Origin: Aporrectodea caliginosa
Lineage: Eukaryota; Annelida; Clitellata; Crassiclitellata; Lumbricidae
Reading direction: 5' to 3'
NCBI GenBank assembly: GCA_020284085.1
Contig: JACEVL010000955.1
Location: 245,072 to 309,071 of the forward strand
DNA length: 64,000 bases
How positions within the stretch are numbered: the stretch's first letter is position 1; every line of letters begins with the position of its first letter. The notes below the pieces were generated by a model that saw only the letters and a list, made by a program, of their open reading frames with translations, was not told the origin of the DNA and made no database searches. This document shows, piece by piece, positions 22,708-34,429 of the stretch. Position numbers and translations under genes: made by a program.

Positions 22708-25646
22708 TCAGGAAAACCTCTTAAAGACATCTAACAGAAGCTTTCGATTAGCTTCTGTCTGCACGAAGGTTCGCAAAACTTGTGGAACTGAAGATCCGAC
22801 CACATTCACGACTTCTTTCACAAAGCGCTGTCTCTCAGCATCATTCATATTCTGCAAAACTTTGATCATCGAGTCATAGTCGTTCACAGTCCAGTAACCT
22901 ACAGCACTTCCTGAAACAACAGAAATAAAATCACCTGTTGTCATTTTTGGACAAAGTCAGACAGACTAAAAGTCTATCTGACTAAATTTTAATCTCTGAT
23001 CATTTTGCCCACATGACTGCAAGTCTTAAAATTTCCTACTCATAATTATGATAATTTTGGCCACATTCATTCCAAGATTTTCAAAAACTTTGGTTTGAAG
23101 GAAAGCGATTAAATCTGCAGTGGACATCAACAGGCAGTTAGCCTGTAGAGTAGAGAGTGACATGGGGAGACAATCTCGTCCCCATCCCACCCCGCACCAA
23201 GTTAGTCGTCCCCATCCCCACCCCATCCCCGCAGGGTTTGTCCCCATCCCCGCCCCATCCCCGCAGGTTTGCTCCCCATCCCCACCCCATCCCCGCAGGT
23301 TTGCTCCCCATCCCCACCCCATCCCCGCAGGACGACATCACATTCCCCGCAAAAGTTTACACAAATTCAAATTAAAAAATAACAGTTTTTAGCTTACAAA
23401 ACTATTTGTATTGTTGACTGCATTAGTCTGTTATTATCTTATGGACAGTTTGCATTAACCAAGTCCTGACTATTTCTGACTAGTAGGCTTCAGAAACTAA
23501 TAAACTCTCCTTATCAGTTCTCAAGTTCTCAACATCACCCGGGTTTATTGCCGGCTCATTCCCCATTACCGCGGTATTACCGCGAGAGTAAACCCCATTA
23601 CCGCGGTATTGCCGCAATTTTTGTCCCCATTACCGCGGTATTACCGCAATTGTTGTCCCCATTACCGCGGGATTTACCGCGGTTTCCCCGCGGGGAAATT
23701 CCCCATGTCACTCTCTACTGTAGAGGAAAGAAATTAGTTCAGCTTATCTGCAGAATATATTCAGCTACTATTAAAGAAGCAGCTTTTAATCATAAGTAAG
23801 TAAGTATATTCTTTTATACTTACTTATGATCATTAATTTTTAAGTATCTTGTCAATGCCAATTATTTAGCTATTGCCTTTGCATAACTTCAAACATTTAT
23901 CCATGCATGAGAGTGAGATTTAGTAACTTAGCATAATAAAGTTGAAGCTATAAGTAAAGTGAATTTCAATTGCATTCAATTACCTGCAATCCCGCCAAGC
24001 AAAGCGCCAACTGGGCCTCCCACTAATCCGCCAATAGCTGTACCAGTAGCTCCATACACTACTTGATGGACAACACCTAGGAACAAATTTTGAACTGTTC
24101 TCACTCAAGGTAAACAACACATATAAATAAATACAGAACATTTCATTTAAGTTTCAGCAAACCCCAGAACCTTCTGGCACTGTTGTTCCACTATCAAAAA
24201 CTGTCAAACACTTTGGGTCACTCTGGACAGTAATGTCGCATTTAGATCCCACATACCTACCTTTGCAATTCCTGTTTCTATCAATCAGGGCAATCTGTCA
24301 TGTAACGTCTGCTCTTACCAAACTGTGCTAGTCGGAGATTAAAATCTCACAAATCCTTTAGTCCCACCACGATCAGTATGTGGTCTTTAATCTAGTTACA
24401 GACTCCTGCATAATTTAGCCATAGAGCTCTCTGGTCCTAGATGTAAGCAAACTTCCTCGACTTCCAAGTAAACAGATATGGTTATTTAAAGTAGTGGTGG
24501 CTGCAGGCCGGATGTGTTTAACATACATGTAGGCTAGTGCTTTTTAAACTTCTTTGTTGTGAACTAGCAACTATTTTCTTAGGTCTGCATAGTGCCCAAG
24601 TAACATAATAAGCACTGTATGAGCACAGAGTCCATTGATTTTAGGAATAGTTACACTGAAAACAAAATGGTACATGATAAAGTAATTGCATTGAAGTTTT
24701 GAGTGTTCATGTCAGTGATGTAGTACTTGAGTCTGGAGCGATTTTCTATGGACTCGGACTCAAACTGTTTCGACTCGGACTTAGACTCAAACTCAAAGTC
24801 CCCGGACTCAAATTTGACTCACTGACTTGGTTTCTGAGTCAAACATTTTTGCAAACAGGCAACTGTGCTGCCACGACTACACTTAGTGGCAGTAGCAGGT
24901 TTAGCTGTTCCTACCACAAGAGTGCACCTGTTGAATGTGTGTTTAGCAGTGGAAGAATTTTATGTGCCCTCATCGTGCCAGATTATCAAACAAAACTTCA
25001 TCCAATTTAGTGTTTTTAAAGTGTATTTTGTATAAATTGCATCAACAATTCTTTCTGAATAAATTATATAGTGTTGTTAGTTTTTCTATGCCACTGAATT
25101 GTGTGTTTCAGCGTATTTTGAATGTTCATGGACTCAGACTTGGACTTGATCTTTAGTGACTCGGACTTGGACTTGAACACCTCTGGACTCAGACTCGACT
25201 CGAGTTAGATGAACTTCGACTGAATCGACTCAGCTCAGGTGGACTAACCCACATCACTGGTTCATGCTATCCCTCTACAGACTTCAACAACTCGGTTGTA
25301 CTCTGAACAACCCTAGGACAGAAGAAATTTTTAAGCCTTACATCTTTGCACTATTTTGTATTTGATATATTCATAAAGGCAAATATATATTATGCTTTGT
25401 GTGTTTTTCATTTTGACACAGAGCATAAACCAATAACAAAACTGCTTCATTTCAGGCTTGACGTCCAACTGACACCACAGAGAAGAACAAGTTCAGCATT
25501 ATGACTCAAGCTATATTATCTCTCTCACTGTAGTTTAATAAATAATACATAATGACGACATGTTTGCACTGACCTTGAAAAGTTTTCTTTAGATTTGGAT
25601 CAGTCTCAGCTATTTCCATGATAAGTTCATAAGTTATGTAAGCCAT
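22708..25646 (-). CDS. C19orf12: C19orf12-like small membrane protein, complete, three coding exons
   Basis: Exons in transcript order: 25574-25646 (ATG at 25644-25646), 23984-24076 and 22708-22910 (stop TGA). All junctions are GT-AG and in phase; 369 bp give 122 aa. Seen: MAYITYELIMEIAE, then a glycine-rich hydrophobic hairpin (TGTAIGGLVGGPVGALLGGI then GSAVGYW, about residues 34-63), then a polar helical tail with VNDYDSMIKVLQNMNDAERQ. Order, length (human about 140-150 aa) and the GGLVGGP core fit the C19orf12 family. Known: the human protein sits on mitochondria, ER and their contacts, affects lipid and iron handling, and is mutated in MPAN neurodegeneration; its reaction is unknown. Intron 2 holds hAT copy B and intron 1 holds another hAT. 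The start is the first ATG in frame; a 5' UTR intron is likely. Confidence 0.85.
23151..23717. mobile_element. Non-autonomous hAT (Buster-type target) element, copy B, inverted relative to copy A
   Basis: 567 bp, same TAGAGAGTGACATGGGGA ends as 14573-15141, flanked by the perfect 8-bp duplication CTGTAGAG (23143-23150, 23718-23725) with TA at positions 4-5. It carries the C-rich complement of the G-quadruplex minisatellite (about 23190-23330) and the CCGCGGTAATGGGG units. It lies in intron 2 of the C19orf12-like gene. Frames of 67-98 codons here are repeat translations. Confidence 0.88.
24713..25259 (+). mobile_element. hAT element remnant with GACTCGGACT-rich ends
   Basis: Ends CAGTGATGTAGTACTTGAGTC-like and its rough complement; flanking octamers GTTCATGT and GTTCATGC (7 of 8). 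Both ends hold repeated GACTCGGACTTGGAC-like words. At about 24920-25040 a frame-broken translation keeps APVECVFSSGRIL followed by a LSNKTSSNLVFLK-like piece, the hAT C-terminal dimerisation region, so this is a deletion derivative of an autonomous hAT. It sits in intron 1 of the C19orf12-like gene. Confidence 0.78.
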
Positions 25647-25830
25647 ATCTTGTGTTTACCAGCACTGAGCAGGCTACAGGCGAATAGTAAATATCCTAAG
25701 TGAAAAAAATCACATACATGTATTTGTTTATGACTTTTGAATATAAACTATGTAAATGTAATGCAATACTGTACTTCAGTAAAAGTTTTAATACTTCTAC
25801 TTATAATACAGTATTATTAACATTTTAATG

Positions 25831-26092
25831 CAGTGCTTTTTTTCTAGCAATAAAGGCTCTGGAACTAAAAAAATTCAGAACAATTATAGTGCTGCCATAT
25901 TTTATGCTAATATTTATATTTCGTATATTTCAGTATCAATAAACAATGAAAGCACTGAAATTAAATTAAAGTATCTAAATAATTTTAAATGATTTTTTTA
26001 TTAAAAATTTAAATTAATTAAAATATTTTTTAATAGCTGAAAAAAGGTCCCGGAATGCCGTTCCGGACCGCTCCGGCTGAAAAAAAGCACTG
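25831..26092. mobile_element. Non-autonomous hAT element, 262 bp
   Basis: Ends CAGTGCTTTTTTTC and GAAAAAAAGCACTG; flanking octamers TTTTAATG and CTTTAATG (7 of 8). The right part holds GGTCCCGGAATGCCGTTCCG. A second copy lies at 40069-40361. It interrupts the short element whose remainder is 26093-26155. Confidence 0.78.
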
Positions 26093-26155
26093 CTTTAATG
26101 ACTGCATTGGTTTTCCAGTCAGTTTTATTACACGCTCGTTGTTAAAGTATTAAAG
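26093..26155 (+). mobile_element. Short dispersed inverted-repeat element, copy 3, truncated by hAT
   Basis: Shares the ATGACTGCATTGGTTTTCC core and GTTAAAG end with 13074-13149. The hAT at 25831-26092 sits at its left side. Confidence 0.5.
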
Positions 26156-27918
26156 TGGAAATATTTACTTTGTATAAAGGGTGGTCATCTAGTTTTACTG
26201 ATATCTTGATTTTACTTATCTTTCAGTACTTATACTTCGTTAAAACTTACCATTAGAGTTCATTATAAAATTGCCTTGTGATATTTACCGATGGTGGATT
26301 TAACAATCTGCTGCACTTGGGCCATGCTTTTTTACCACCTAAATATTGACGTTCCAAAGTTTAACCCTAACCAATATCATCATAATAATACTCATTAATA
26401 TAATTAAATTAAAGATAATGTTCAATTGTAAATTTTAAAGTTCTGCCAGACTGCCACCCTAAGCCATGGCCTTGTTTATTTCTATAGTAAATCCACCACT
26501 GGTGGATTTTACTTTAACGTGTGATTCACAGTTATACAGAAACAGTAGACTCTAAGTTTACCGGTCAGATGCACAACTGCATACACATGGGGCAAAAGGG
26601 GTCATGTCACTTTCTGCATGGAAAGAGGGCAAAAAACCAGAGCATTGTGGCCATTGCCACAATAGCAGCAGGACACTAAAAATATATAAATTCCTTCTCT
26701 TGGGCTCAAGCCATAAGCTTCACAAGTTTGGCCAACTTACTTTCCTTCACTTCAGTAGATAGGTTGTCCCTTGTGCTGGGTCTGCAAGTAATTTAGGCAT
26801 GACTTTATAATATACTTAATGTTTTACACATTTGCAAATCTGTTTTCTTTCATGCATTAGACATCCACTGAATGAACCATCAAAATATCCTGAGTTCACT
26901 AAATATATCCAGAGTTTCTTGATTACTCTAACTTGCTTCCAGCTAATGGAACAAATAATTTTCGACAAACTTATAGTAGGCCTATCATGGGCTGAAGGAT
27001 TATACAATATCTTTGGGCATAAGGCGCGGACGCCGGACGGTACCAGGTTTTCTAATGATGACACTAACCCTGACCCTAAATGACCTTTATGACAAGTGAC
27101 CGGACCATAAACGACGCTCACGATGCCAGTAAACTTGGACCCTATATCCTTCAGCCCCCGATTCTATAAGCTTCTCCAATTTTGTACTACATTACACCTG
27201 GGACTATTATTACTGACGGGATACGCAGCGGCAATATGTCAGCCAATCAGAGATCGTCTTTTCTGAAACATCGCGGGCGATGTATGTGACCATCTATTTT
27301 TAGATTACACTGTCATCCGGGCACTCAGCAGGATAAATACTCTCGACGGAGCAAACGCAAAACAAAGCCAAATAAATCATTCTCGACGTTGTTTTAGTAA
27401 TTTACAAGATACATACGTTGCAAATATTTTTAGTGAATTAAGTCGCTTTCATTTCGTAACGACAATCGTCCAGAAAAGAAACGGGACTAAAACTGATCTG
27501 ACCTGGAAAGGTCCCGGATGTAAAATCAGAGTCACAGACATAATCTAGGGCAATGACCCAATTTTCGTCCGTTTCGAATCCCTTCAGTTATAATAATCCC
27601 AGATTACACACACACACACTTAAAATGTGTACTTTACGTTGCGTTTTACCTTTACTAAACGCTTTGGTCTTATTCTATGAATGAACACTGTAATTTATGT
27701 ACGATATGTAAGAGTTATCAATCAATAATTATTCGTTTAATTCAATAAATCCAGTTGTCAAGGACGCAGCTGGTTACAAGCAACACTGTTGTTGAGCCGT
27801 GCTTGAGTTAGTTATGGGAGTAATTATAGGTCAATTTAATATACATCTTTGAATAAGACTCGCGGAATGTAGTTAAAACCAATTATGCCCTACACAGTCT
27901 GTTGTGAAAGCCACTTAC
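26156..27918. other. Upstream of the C19orf12-like gene; possible promoter area
   Basis: No coding exon seen. CpG content rises in 27010-27550. A short CA microsatellite lies at 27608-27620. A further upstream promoter for the C19orf12-like gene is plausible but cannot be fixed. Confidence 0.3.
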
Positions 27919-28140
27919 TCTGGCCAGTCTCGGTCTCTCAGATCAGGTTTCTTGCGGAATGACAGTCTGATTTTAAAAGTGAAAACAAGTAGACTTTGTT
28001 CGAATGGCCTAAACACTCCGTAAACAAAGATAACAGCTGACGCAAGAAACCTCGGGGTTTTCCCAGTAGGCTATACGAACATCGTCGGCCACCGAAGACT
28101 TCACACAAAATTCCACATAAATTCACCCTTTGATCCAAAG
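27919..28140 (-). other. Possible noncoding first exon with a strong donor
   Basis: On the minus strand a consensus donor (CAGA then GTAAGT) ends an open, CpG-containing stretch at 27919. It points toward the C19orf12-like gene and could be its 5' UTR exon. The 66-codon frame inside has no recognisable domain. Weak evidence. Confidence 0.25.
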
Positions 28141-28481
28141 CATGGTGATCCTAAGTTACCTTAATCGTCATTCGATGATCTTACTATAAACTTCGGGTCT
28201 TCAACCATTCCTTTTATTTCTCCCGGAGCGAGTCTCCCGGAAGTGGATTTTCCCTCCCGTCTTTACCAGGGATACAGAAAGCTCCATGTTCTGCGTTCTC
28301 TGTCTTTATTTGACAAATTCTGTTATAAATTGAAAAGACGAATTAGTTTAACACTTTTCGGGTTTTTTAATCATTGGTGGGTTTTCTTCTTAAAAAACAA
28401 GGAAATAATCCAAATAACGACATGCTGCATCTAGTGCAGAAATCCGAACAGCAAAAGAACAGCTAGGATCTGAGTGGTAGA

Positions 28482-28800
28482 ATGTGGGACGTGGTAGCCG
28501 ATTGGTTAGAGCGCTAGGCCTGTGACTCTGTCCAGAAATAGCTGTTCCACCTCTCTGGAAAAACCTCCCGCCAGAATTACGACAACGACCTGATCCATCC
28601 TACAAAATCAGCGAAACCACTTCTGCACAGGTCTTTCACTTAAAACCCGTCTGTTTCACAAATCCTGCTCTGATTCATCCTTTTCCACTTACCTCTGTCG
28701 CTGATCCGGTTGTAAATGCCATCCACCGTATGATCCGTCTGACGGATTCTGACGTTCTGCGTGTCCCTTGGAACTTTGACATGGAACTGATTTTGACCTT
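28482..28800 (+). mobile_element. tRNA-like SINE head joined to a LINE 3' fragment
   Basis: 28490-28530 reads GTGGTAGCCGATTGGTTAGA then GCGCTAGG, a tRNA-type A-box region cut before any B-box. It runs into VPPLWKNLPPELRQ-like coding (about 28540), the end motif of CR1/L2-type LINE reverse transcriptases, with frameshifts afterwards. Likely a chimeric or truncated retroposon. Confidence 0.55.
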
Positions 28801-29739
28801 ATACCTCCCAATCTTTTTTGTTTTCTGTTTACCAACGCGACGGTGTTTACTTTATGTCTGCTAGTCAGTGCACGTGTTTAATGCGATACCTCGGGTAAAA
28901 TTTTGTCGTAGGCCTAATCAACGACCTCTTGTATGGGGCCCAAGGAATCTATGTGTAGGCCTATAATAGGTCCTCAGTCCTTGTATGGGGCCTAATGAAT
29001 TAGTGGTTATCAATATCATAGTAAGGACCATTCTTTGAGTAGCCTATAAAGGACGTAAGGGAGGGCGGAGCAGGAGCTGGAGCTGGGCTGCTGGACGGTA
29101 TCACTGCACGTGACAAGAAGCCTAAACGTGTAACGCCACAAAGCTTTGAAAAGAGAATTTTGATCCATTTTAATATTTTCTACAATGAGTTTATTTTATT
29201 TTGAGTCCTATTTTATAAATTTATTATATTGCTTTATGAGCTTATTTTTCTAAAATGAGTTGACGTATCAGCAGCAAAACTCTAGCCAGAACTTGTTTTA
29301 AATTGATATTCTAATGTTTCCAGAGGAGCCAAAAACTCTCAATTAGTAACTCTTCAAGCTCATTTTCATCATCTTGAGCTGGCATTGAACCTTACTGTAC
29401 CTCCCTGTCAACTATGTTTTGACTGAGCACCGATAGTTGTTAATAGAAGAGCCAGGGTTCTGCAAATGAACTTCTTTGGGCACAGTAGAAATCTTGAGAT
29501 GACCATTACGATAAGTGAAATTACGAGTTGTAAAGTTGGAATAAGGTTTGTGAAATTTTGTTTGGGAATCGACTTAATTATTGGGTATGAAGCCACAGTA
29601 TATAGGATCAAGAGTGTTTTGTGGTGATGCCGGATTTCCATAAATGGTTTTTCTACAAAGCAGCTTAGCAGAGCAACATTAAATAACGATCTTTGGGCAT
29701 AATGACTTTCATGATAGCTGACCCAAGACAATTGGGTCA
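28801..29739. other. Intergenic region, nothing recognised
   Basis: The 113-codon minus-strand frame at 29408-29749 has no family resemblance and no convincing splice context. Confidence 0.3.
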
Positions 29740-29967
29740 ATTGCCCCAAAACTCACCTGATCCTGTACCTTGTTATCGTCGACCGAAAAGACACCCACCT
29801 TAACATCTGCTGTGCCCTCTCTGATCCCCTGGAAACTGGACTCGGGACTACTCTTTTGGACAACCCCTCTGACTAGACGCAGCACTCGTGAATAAGCTGG
29901 TGCCCTGCGCTTGGCTTTCGAGTGGCGCTTTAGAAGTTTGGAGATTACGATTACGAATTATGTACGT
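29740..29967 (+). mobile_element. LINE 3' end fragment (GGCGCTTTA-ATTACG tail)
   Basis: Contains GGAAACTGGACTCGGGACTA, GGTGCCCTGCGCTTGGCTTT, GAGTGGCGCTTTAGAAG and the ATTACGATTACG tail. The same block recurs at 42948-43032, 52141-52320, 53283-53375 and 62320-62745. Where coding is attached (62.8-63.05 kb) it follows a LINE reverse transcriptase end. Confidence 0.65.
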
Positions 29968-31651
29968 TCTTTTGTCTTCATAGCTGGTATGCAATGTGCC
30001 ACTGCAGATTGGCCAGTAATGTACGTCCCTAAATTTTTGATAATGTTTCTTAATTACATTGAAGTTTTTATTTGTGGTGATGTTGGATTGAGAAGTCAGC
30101 TTTACCCATTTCCTGAAGCATCAATCCATATGGGAAATGACATACCCTTTCAAAGTTTAGTTTGGACACAAATGATTATGCTCTCTGTATATATGTACAT
30201 TGTACATCTGCAGTTTGTATGCAACAAATTCAGGTGTACAACTTCATTACTTAATTGGTTAACCTCCAAAGGTAACCTAGCAAATGTAGTTGTGGTAACA
30301 ATATTGTGCCATTTTGAACCAAAAGTTCATTAGCTAATATCTGCAATTCTGGACATTTGTACCGACATTTGAGAAAGACAGAATGTGTGTTTGTGAGAGG
30401 GGAGCGAAAAGAGGGATGGGAATGAATGGGGCAAAGTATTCAGTGGATATAGGAGAATGTAGTGAAGGAATTAGTGGCACATGAAGACATAAAATTAGAG
30501 AGAGAGAAAAAGTAGTGAGGAAAACAAGGAGAAATATTGTGTGTCTTGACATGCAGAATTTGTTTGGGCCATGAAAAATTAATCAACTGATTGGTTGATG
30601 ATTGTTTTGCAATACTTAACTGAAATGAGATAAAATGTTTTTAAAAAATGTCAGATAAAACTGACTACACTTCTCAGACGTTTCCTTAATTAACAATAGA
30701 CACAAATTAAAACAGACACACATAGAAGCACAGAAGGCACACAAAAGACACACACCCAACTAAATAACATCAATGCCAAATTATGCCACAGTCCTCTGCT
30801 GATTCTTCAGCATTCAAAGTCAACAGTTTTCTGCGCAGGAAGTAAACACAGCTGTCATAGGATGCATTATATGTGGCAAAAGACACAAAACACACATGCC
30901 CAACTAAATAACATCAATGCCACTGTCCTATTTGCTGATTTACTGTTAAATGGCATTTAAATTGGACAGTTTTCTGCTCAGGAACTAAACACAACTGTTG
31001 AGTGATGCATAAACGTGGCAAACGAGGTACTGTCCATGTGATTTGTGAAAATATTTTACTTTCTTTGGCTGGAAGAGTACAATGCAACAAATAACACAGT
31101 TTCCTAATGTGATCATAACGATAGCATTCGTTTACAGAGGAATCATTTAGTGTGCTGATATCAATGTATACTACTATTATATATACACTTCATCTGGGAC
31201 TAATGCTCGATCCCTGCAATGAATTTTATTTAGACTGTGAGAGAGTTCTGTGGTGATCAGCATATGGAAGAGGTCTGTGCATTAAAAGATTCTGAGTGCA
31301 TTTTACACATGTTCTGTTTATCCAGAATGACAACCCCAAAACCTTTCACCATCATCTGCTATGGCAGCTTGCCATGCCAGGCAATGTCCACCCAACACCA
31401 AATCTGAACCACTAATCAATGTATTCCAGTGGAAGACAAATGTCACCTACTATCCTAAGGCTTTTTGGAATGCATTTTCCCTGCAGCACTTTGGACAATG
31501 CTTACACTCTTCAGCAGCAACGAACGTTTACTTGTCATCTCTCTGCCATTGTCGACTGCAACATATTCTTAAACGAGATCATGCATCCACTCTTCACAAT
31601 CTGCCATATCTTGTACGTCTGTGCCCAGCCTGTGAAACAGATGATGTGACG
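29968..31651. other. Region 3' of the netrin-receptor exon; probable 3' UTR at its right end
   Basis: Nothing conserved recognised. It holds two related blocks near 30720-30850 and 30880-30990 (ACACACxxCCCAACTAAATAAC then ATCAATGCCA; CAGTTTTCTG then CAGGAA). AATAAA on the minus strand at 31225-31230 could end the netrin-receptor transcript, giving a 3' UTR of about 420 nt. Confidence 0.35.
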
Positions 31652-31750
31652 CTAGTAGGCAAATTGCTGTCGAGTGATGTCGCTGAGGTCTTTCATCAGT
31701 CCCTCAATGTTTGCCATTTCTTCTGTAAGCTCATCGGAGCCGTTATAGTT
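31652..31750 (-). CDS. DCC/neogenin/UNC-40 netrin receptor, terminal coding exon
   Basis: The minus strand has an acceptor (TTTTTGCAG) and then 32 codons, NYNGSDELT, EEMANIEGLMKDLSDIT and RQQFAY, then TAG. The EMA-x-xEGLMK-x-L-x-x-IT pattern is the P3-like motif at the extreme C-terminus of DCC, neogenin, Frazzled and UNC-40; I know no other family with it. Known: P3 mediates receptor multimerisation and recruits cytoplasmic partners during netrin-guided axon and cell migration. All upstream exons (Ig, FN3, transmembrane, P1, P2) must lie at higher coordinates. None was seen in 31.75-64 kb, so a very long last intron or an assembly break is implied. The overlapping 173-codon plus-strand frame is an antisense shadow. 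Confidence 0.8.
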   Translation of the reverse strand, partial: NYNGSDELTEEMANIEGLMKDLSDITRQQFAY

Positions 31751-32554
31751 CTGCAAAAATATACACAACATTTAAAAACTCCTGGCAAGAACATGACAAG
31801 TCATACTCTCTCATGGCATTGGCTCATTAATCCAGAGCAATCTCGAATTCCACTTGCATCTATATGTTGTTCTAGTACTTGAAGCACCTGAGGACATATT
31901 TTCGTTGTTCAGTTGCACCATTTAAGAATTTTAGTTATCATCTATGAAATGTTTACAAAAGGTGCAGGGTAAATGTCCAGATATGTACACCATGATATAC
32001 AACTGCTATATCAATATCTTAATATGAAACTATCAACAATAAAGCAACAAAATGACAACAGTAAAACAACATGAAACAACAATACCAATGACATTCAGAA
32101 ATACCATTTCTACCCCTAACTTAACTTTCCTGGGATCACTCCAACCTTGAATAAAATGCCATTTAAATATGTCAGCCTCATAGCCAGACGTGGCGAGTTT
32201 GAGGACGGAAGCCAAGAAGCTACTAAATTTGGCCACACAGCCAAGACAGACGTAGAGGCCTAACTACGCACTTCCAAAGGTACTAAGAACCCACAATGAC
32301 AAACAGGAAGACAGATTCATAATCTGCNTCCTGACGAGACGCGCCTACAACCAATGCCGCTTCGTCTTATATCGACTGGTCCTTGGCCTAGTTTTCATGT
32401 CTGAGCCCCTTGCTGCCGAAATCAATTCAATATCATGGACCAATGAGGATTGGCTGATCACTCTGATTTTGACGGACGCTGATGTATAGCCCAGTTCAGC
32501 CTGTCTGCGTGTCTCTGTCTGCGTATCTGGTACAGTCGTGTGACAGACAGACGG
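31751..32554. other. Presumed last intron of the netrin receptor; contains the only N
   Basis: No exon recognised. The single ambiguous base is at 32328. Sequence to the right becomes repeat-dense. Confidence 0.4.
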
Positions 32555-32672
32555 ACGGACACACAGACAGACGGAGAGAGACACACAGACAGAGACACGC
32601 AGACATAGACACACAGACAGAGACACATACAGAGACACACAGACAGAGACACATACAGAGACAGAGAGACAC
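32555..32672. repeat. ACAGAGACACACAGAC microsatellite
   Basis: Degenerate ACACAGACAGAG repeats. The Ser/Val/Cys-rich frames on both strands are its translations. Confidence 0.85.
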
Positions 32673-32878
32673 TAATTCGACATGACAACTCTGGAATTCG
32701 TAATAGGCTTCCGCCTTAGCCAGACCAGGACTGAGTCACGCAGAACCTTGTTGTTTGGGAGGGTAGCCATTGGTCATACAACTGCCTGATGTAGGCCTCG
32801 GACCGGCTTCAACCGGCCTCTGGACTGCATACCTAGTCCCAGGGAATGCAGTATACATGTGCATTGTACCCCGTCTTA

Positions 32879-33817
32879 CAGGGATGGGCAAATTACATGG
32901 TAAAATGTAATTGAATTACAAATTACAAATTACTTGGGAAAATGTAATTGAATTACAAATTACAAATTACTTTAGAAATTTGCTGGAAATTACAAATTAC
33001 AAATTACGTAATTTCAACTACATCAAATTACAAATTACATACATAATTGTGATCAAGAAATTCAGTCGGGAAACACATGCTTTATTTCCACTGTTCACTG
33101 CTTGATATGTATTACAATGCTTGAAACTGTTTATTTAATTTTCTCTAAGAAGTAGCAACTGTTTGAACAAGTTATCGATAAAGGACGTCTTTTTGACCTT
33201 ACAATCATGCTTGCAAAATCTACCAGTGCAGATGAAGGAAGTGCAGCATTAAATAGTATAAATAATATCTTTAAAGTTATCTATGTGTGGTCTACAAAAC
33301 ATAGAAGTTAGGCTATAAGGGAGTTAGGCCTACTTCTCACTGGATCGATGCATCTACATAATACATTTGAGCGATCTCAGTTGCCTTAAGTAGCAAGCAG
33401 ATGTTTTGTTGGAGCATACATGCACGATGGAGTAGCGCAACTGTAATACATAGTGAGTTCGGTCTAACACTTGAAAAAATTGCTGCTACCATTTCTGACA
33501 ATGGCTTCAATTTTGTGAAAGCATTCAAAGAGTTCAGTGTTGCTATCGTTCATTCCAGAGATACAATAGTGATGGTGATCAAGATAAGGAAAAGATGCTT
33601 TCAAAACTGCTCTGGTTGTGGAGTCTCTCTAGTTTTCTTCTCAAAGTAATTGATTTTACAGATGTAATTTGAAATTACAAATTACATGAAAAAATGTAAT
33701 TCAATTACAAATTACAAATTACATTGATCCAGAGCAACAAATTACAAATTACCAATTACAATTGTAATTCAAATTACGTAATTTCAATTACATCAATTAA
33801 ATTACTGCCCATCCCTG
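32879..33817 (+). mobile_element. hAT element remnant with ATTACAAATTAC-rich ends
   Basis: Ends CAGGGATGGGCAAATTAC and a TTACTGCCCATCCCTG complement, flanked by the perfect 8-bp duplication CCGTCTTA (32871-32878, 33818-33825). Both ends are arrays of ATTACAAATTAC words. The frame at 33401-33649 includes IAATISDNGFNFVKAFKEF, matching the DNGSNF-V-KAF-like core of hAT transposases with the catalytic domain mostly lost. Confidence 0.85.
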
Positions 33818-33825
33818 CCGTCTTA

Positions 33826-34310
33826 TAATCCAAGCCTGTAAACAGTGCAGGAAGGTCGCCCAATGTGCCCCCCGGCCAGAGGTGATCAATACAATAAGGT
33901 TAGGCATACAACATAACCGGCCGAACTTTACGCGTAACAATTGGGATACAATGGACCTGATTAATTAAACCCGTATTCTTGGATAAGCACCAGGCACATA
34001 TAGGCCTAGCCCTACTTACGTTATACGGATGGCTTTAAACAGGGGCTCTGTCTAATGTATAAGGAACAACCCAGTTAGCTCAATGTAATTTTTATGCCAG
34101 ATAGGCCTAGGCCTACATTGTTTTAGCTTCTGTGATCTATCCACGTTATTTTATAGACCGATTTATTAGTTTTGATACTTTGTGACACCAATCTCTTCCA
34201 TGCTGACCTTCTGTTCATTTTTCTTCCTCTTGCATTTCCTAGTTCTCCTCCTTCGTTCCTTCTCCCAACTAATCTTGAGTGCATTAGTAAGAGGAAAATA
34301 ATACCTATAT
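33826..34310. other. No gene recognised
   Basis: Repeat-region spacer between the hAT and a TA microsatellite, rich in AGGCCTA words. Confidence 0.3.
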
Positions 34311-34362
34311 ATTAATATATATATATATATATATAATATATATATTATATATATATATATAT
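34311..34362. repeat. TA microsatellite
   Basis: Runs of TA with a short interruption. Confidence 0.85.
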
Positions 34363-34429
34363 AAGTTTAGACTCCTCTCTGGAATCTGTCCAAAAGCCAC
34401 CTGTTTAGTCCTTTACCTCACTACTCTCC

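Noticed and set aside
29408..29749. 113-codon minus-strand frame with hydrophobic stretch
   Set aside because: AT-rich sequence gives Phe/Leu/Ile-rich frames by chance; no homology or exon signals.
31361..31882. 173-codon plus-strand open frame
   Set aside because: It runs antisense across the DCC/neogenin terminal exon, whose splice site and conserved motif are far better evidence.
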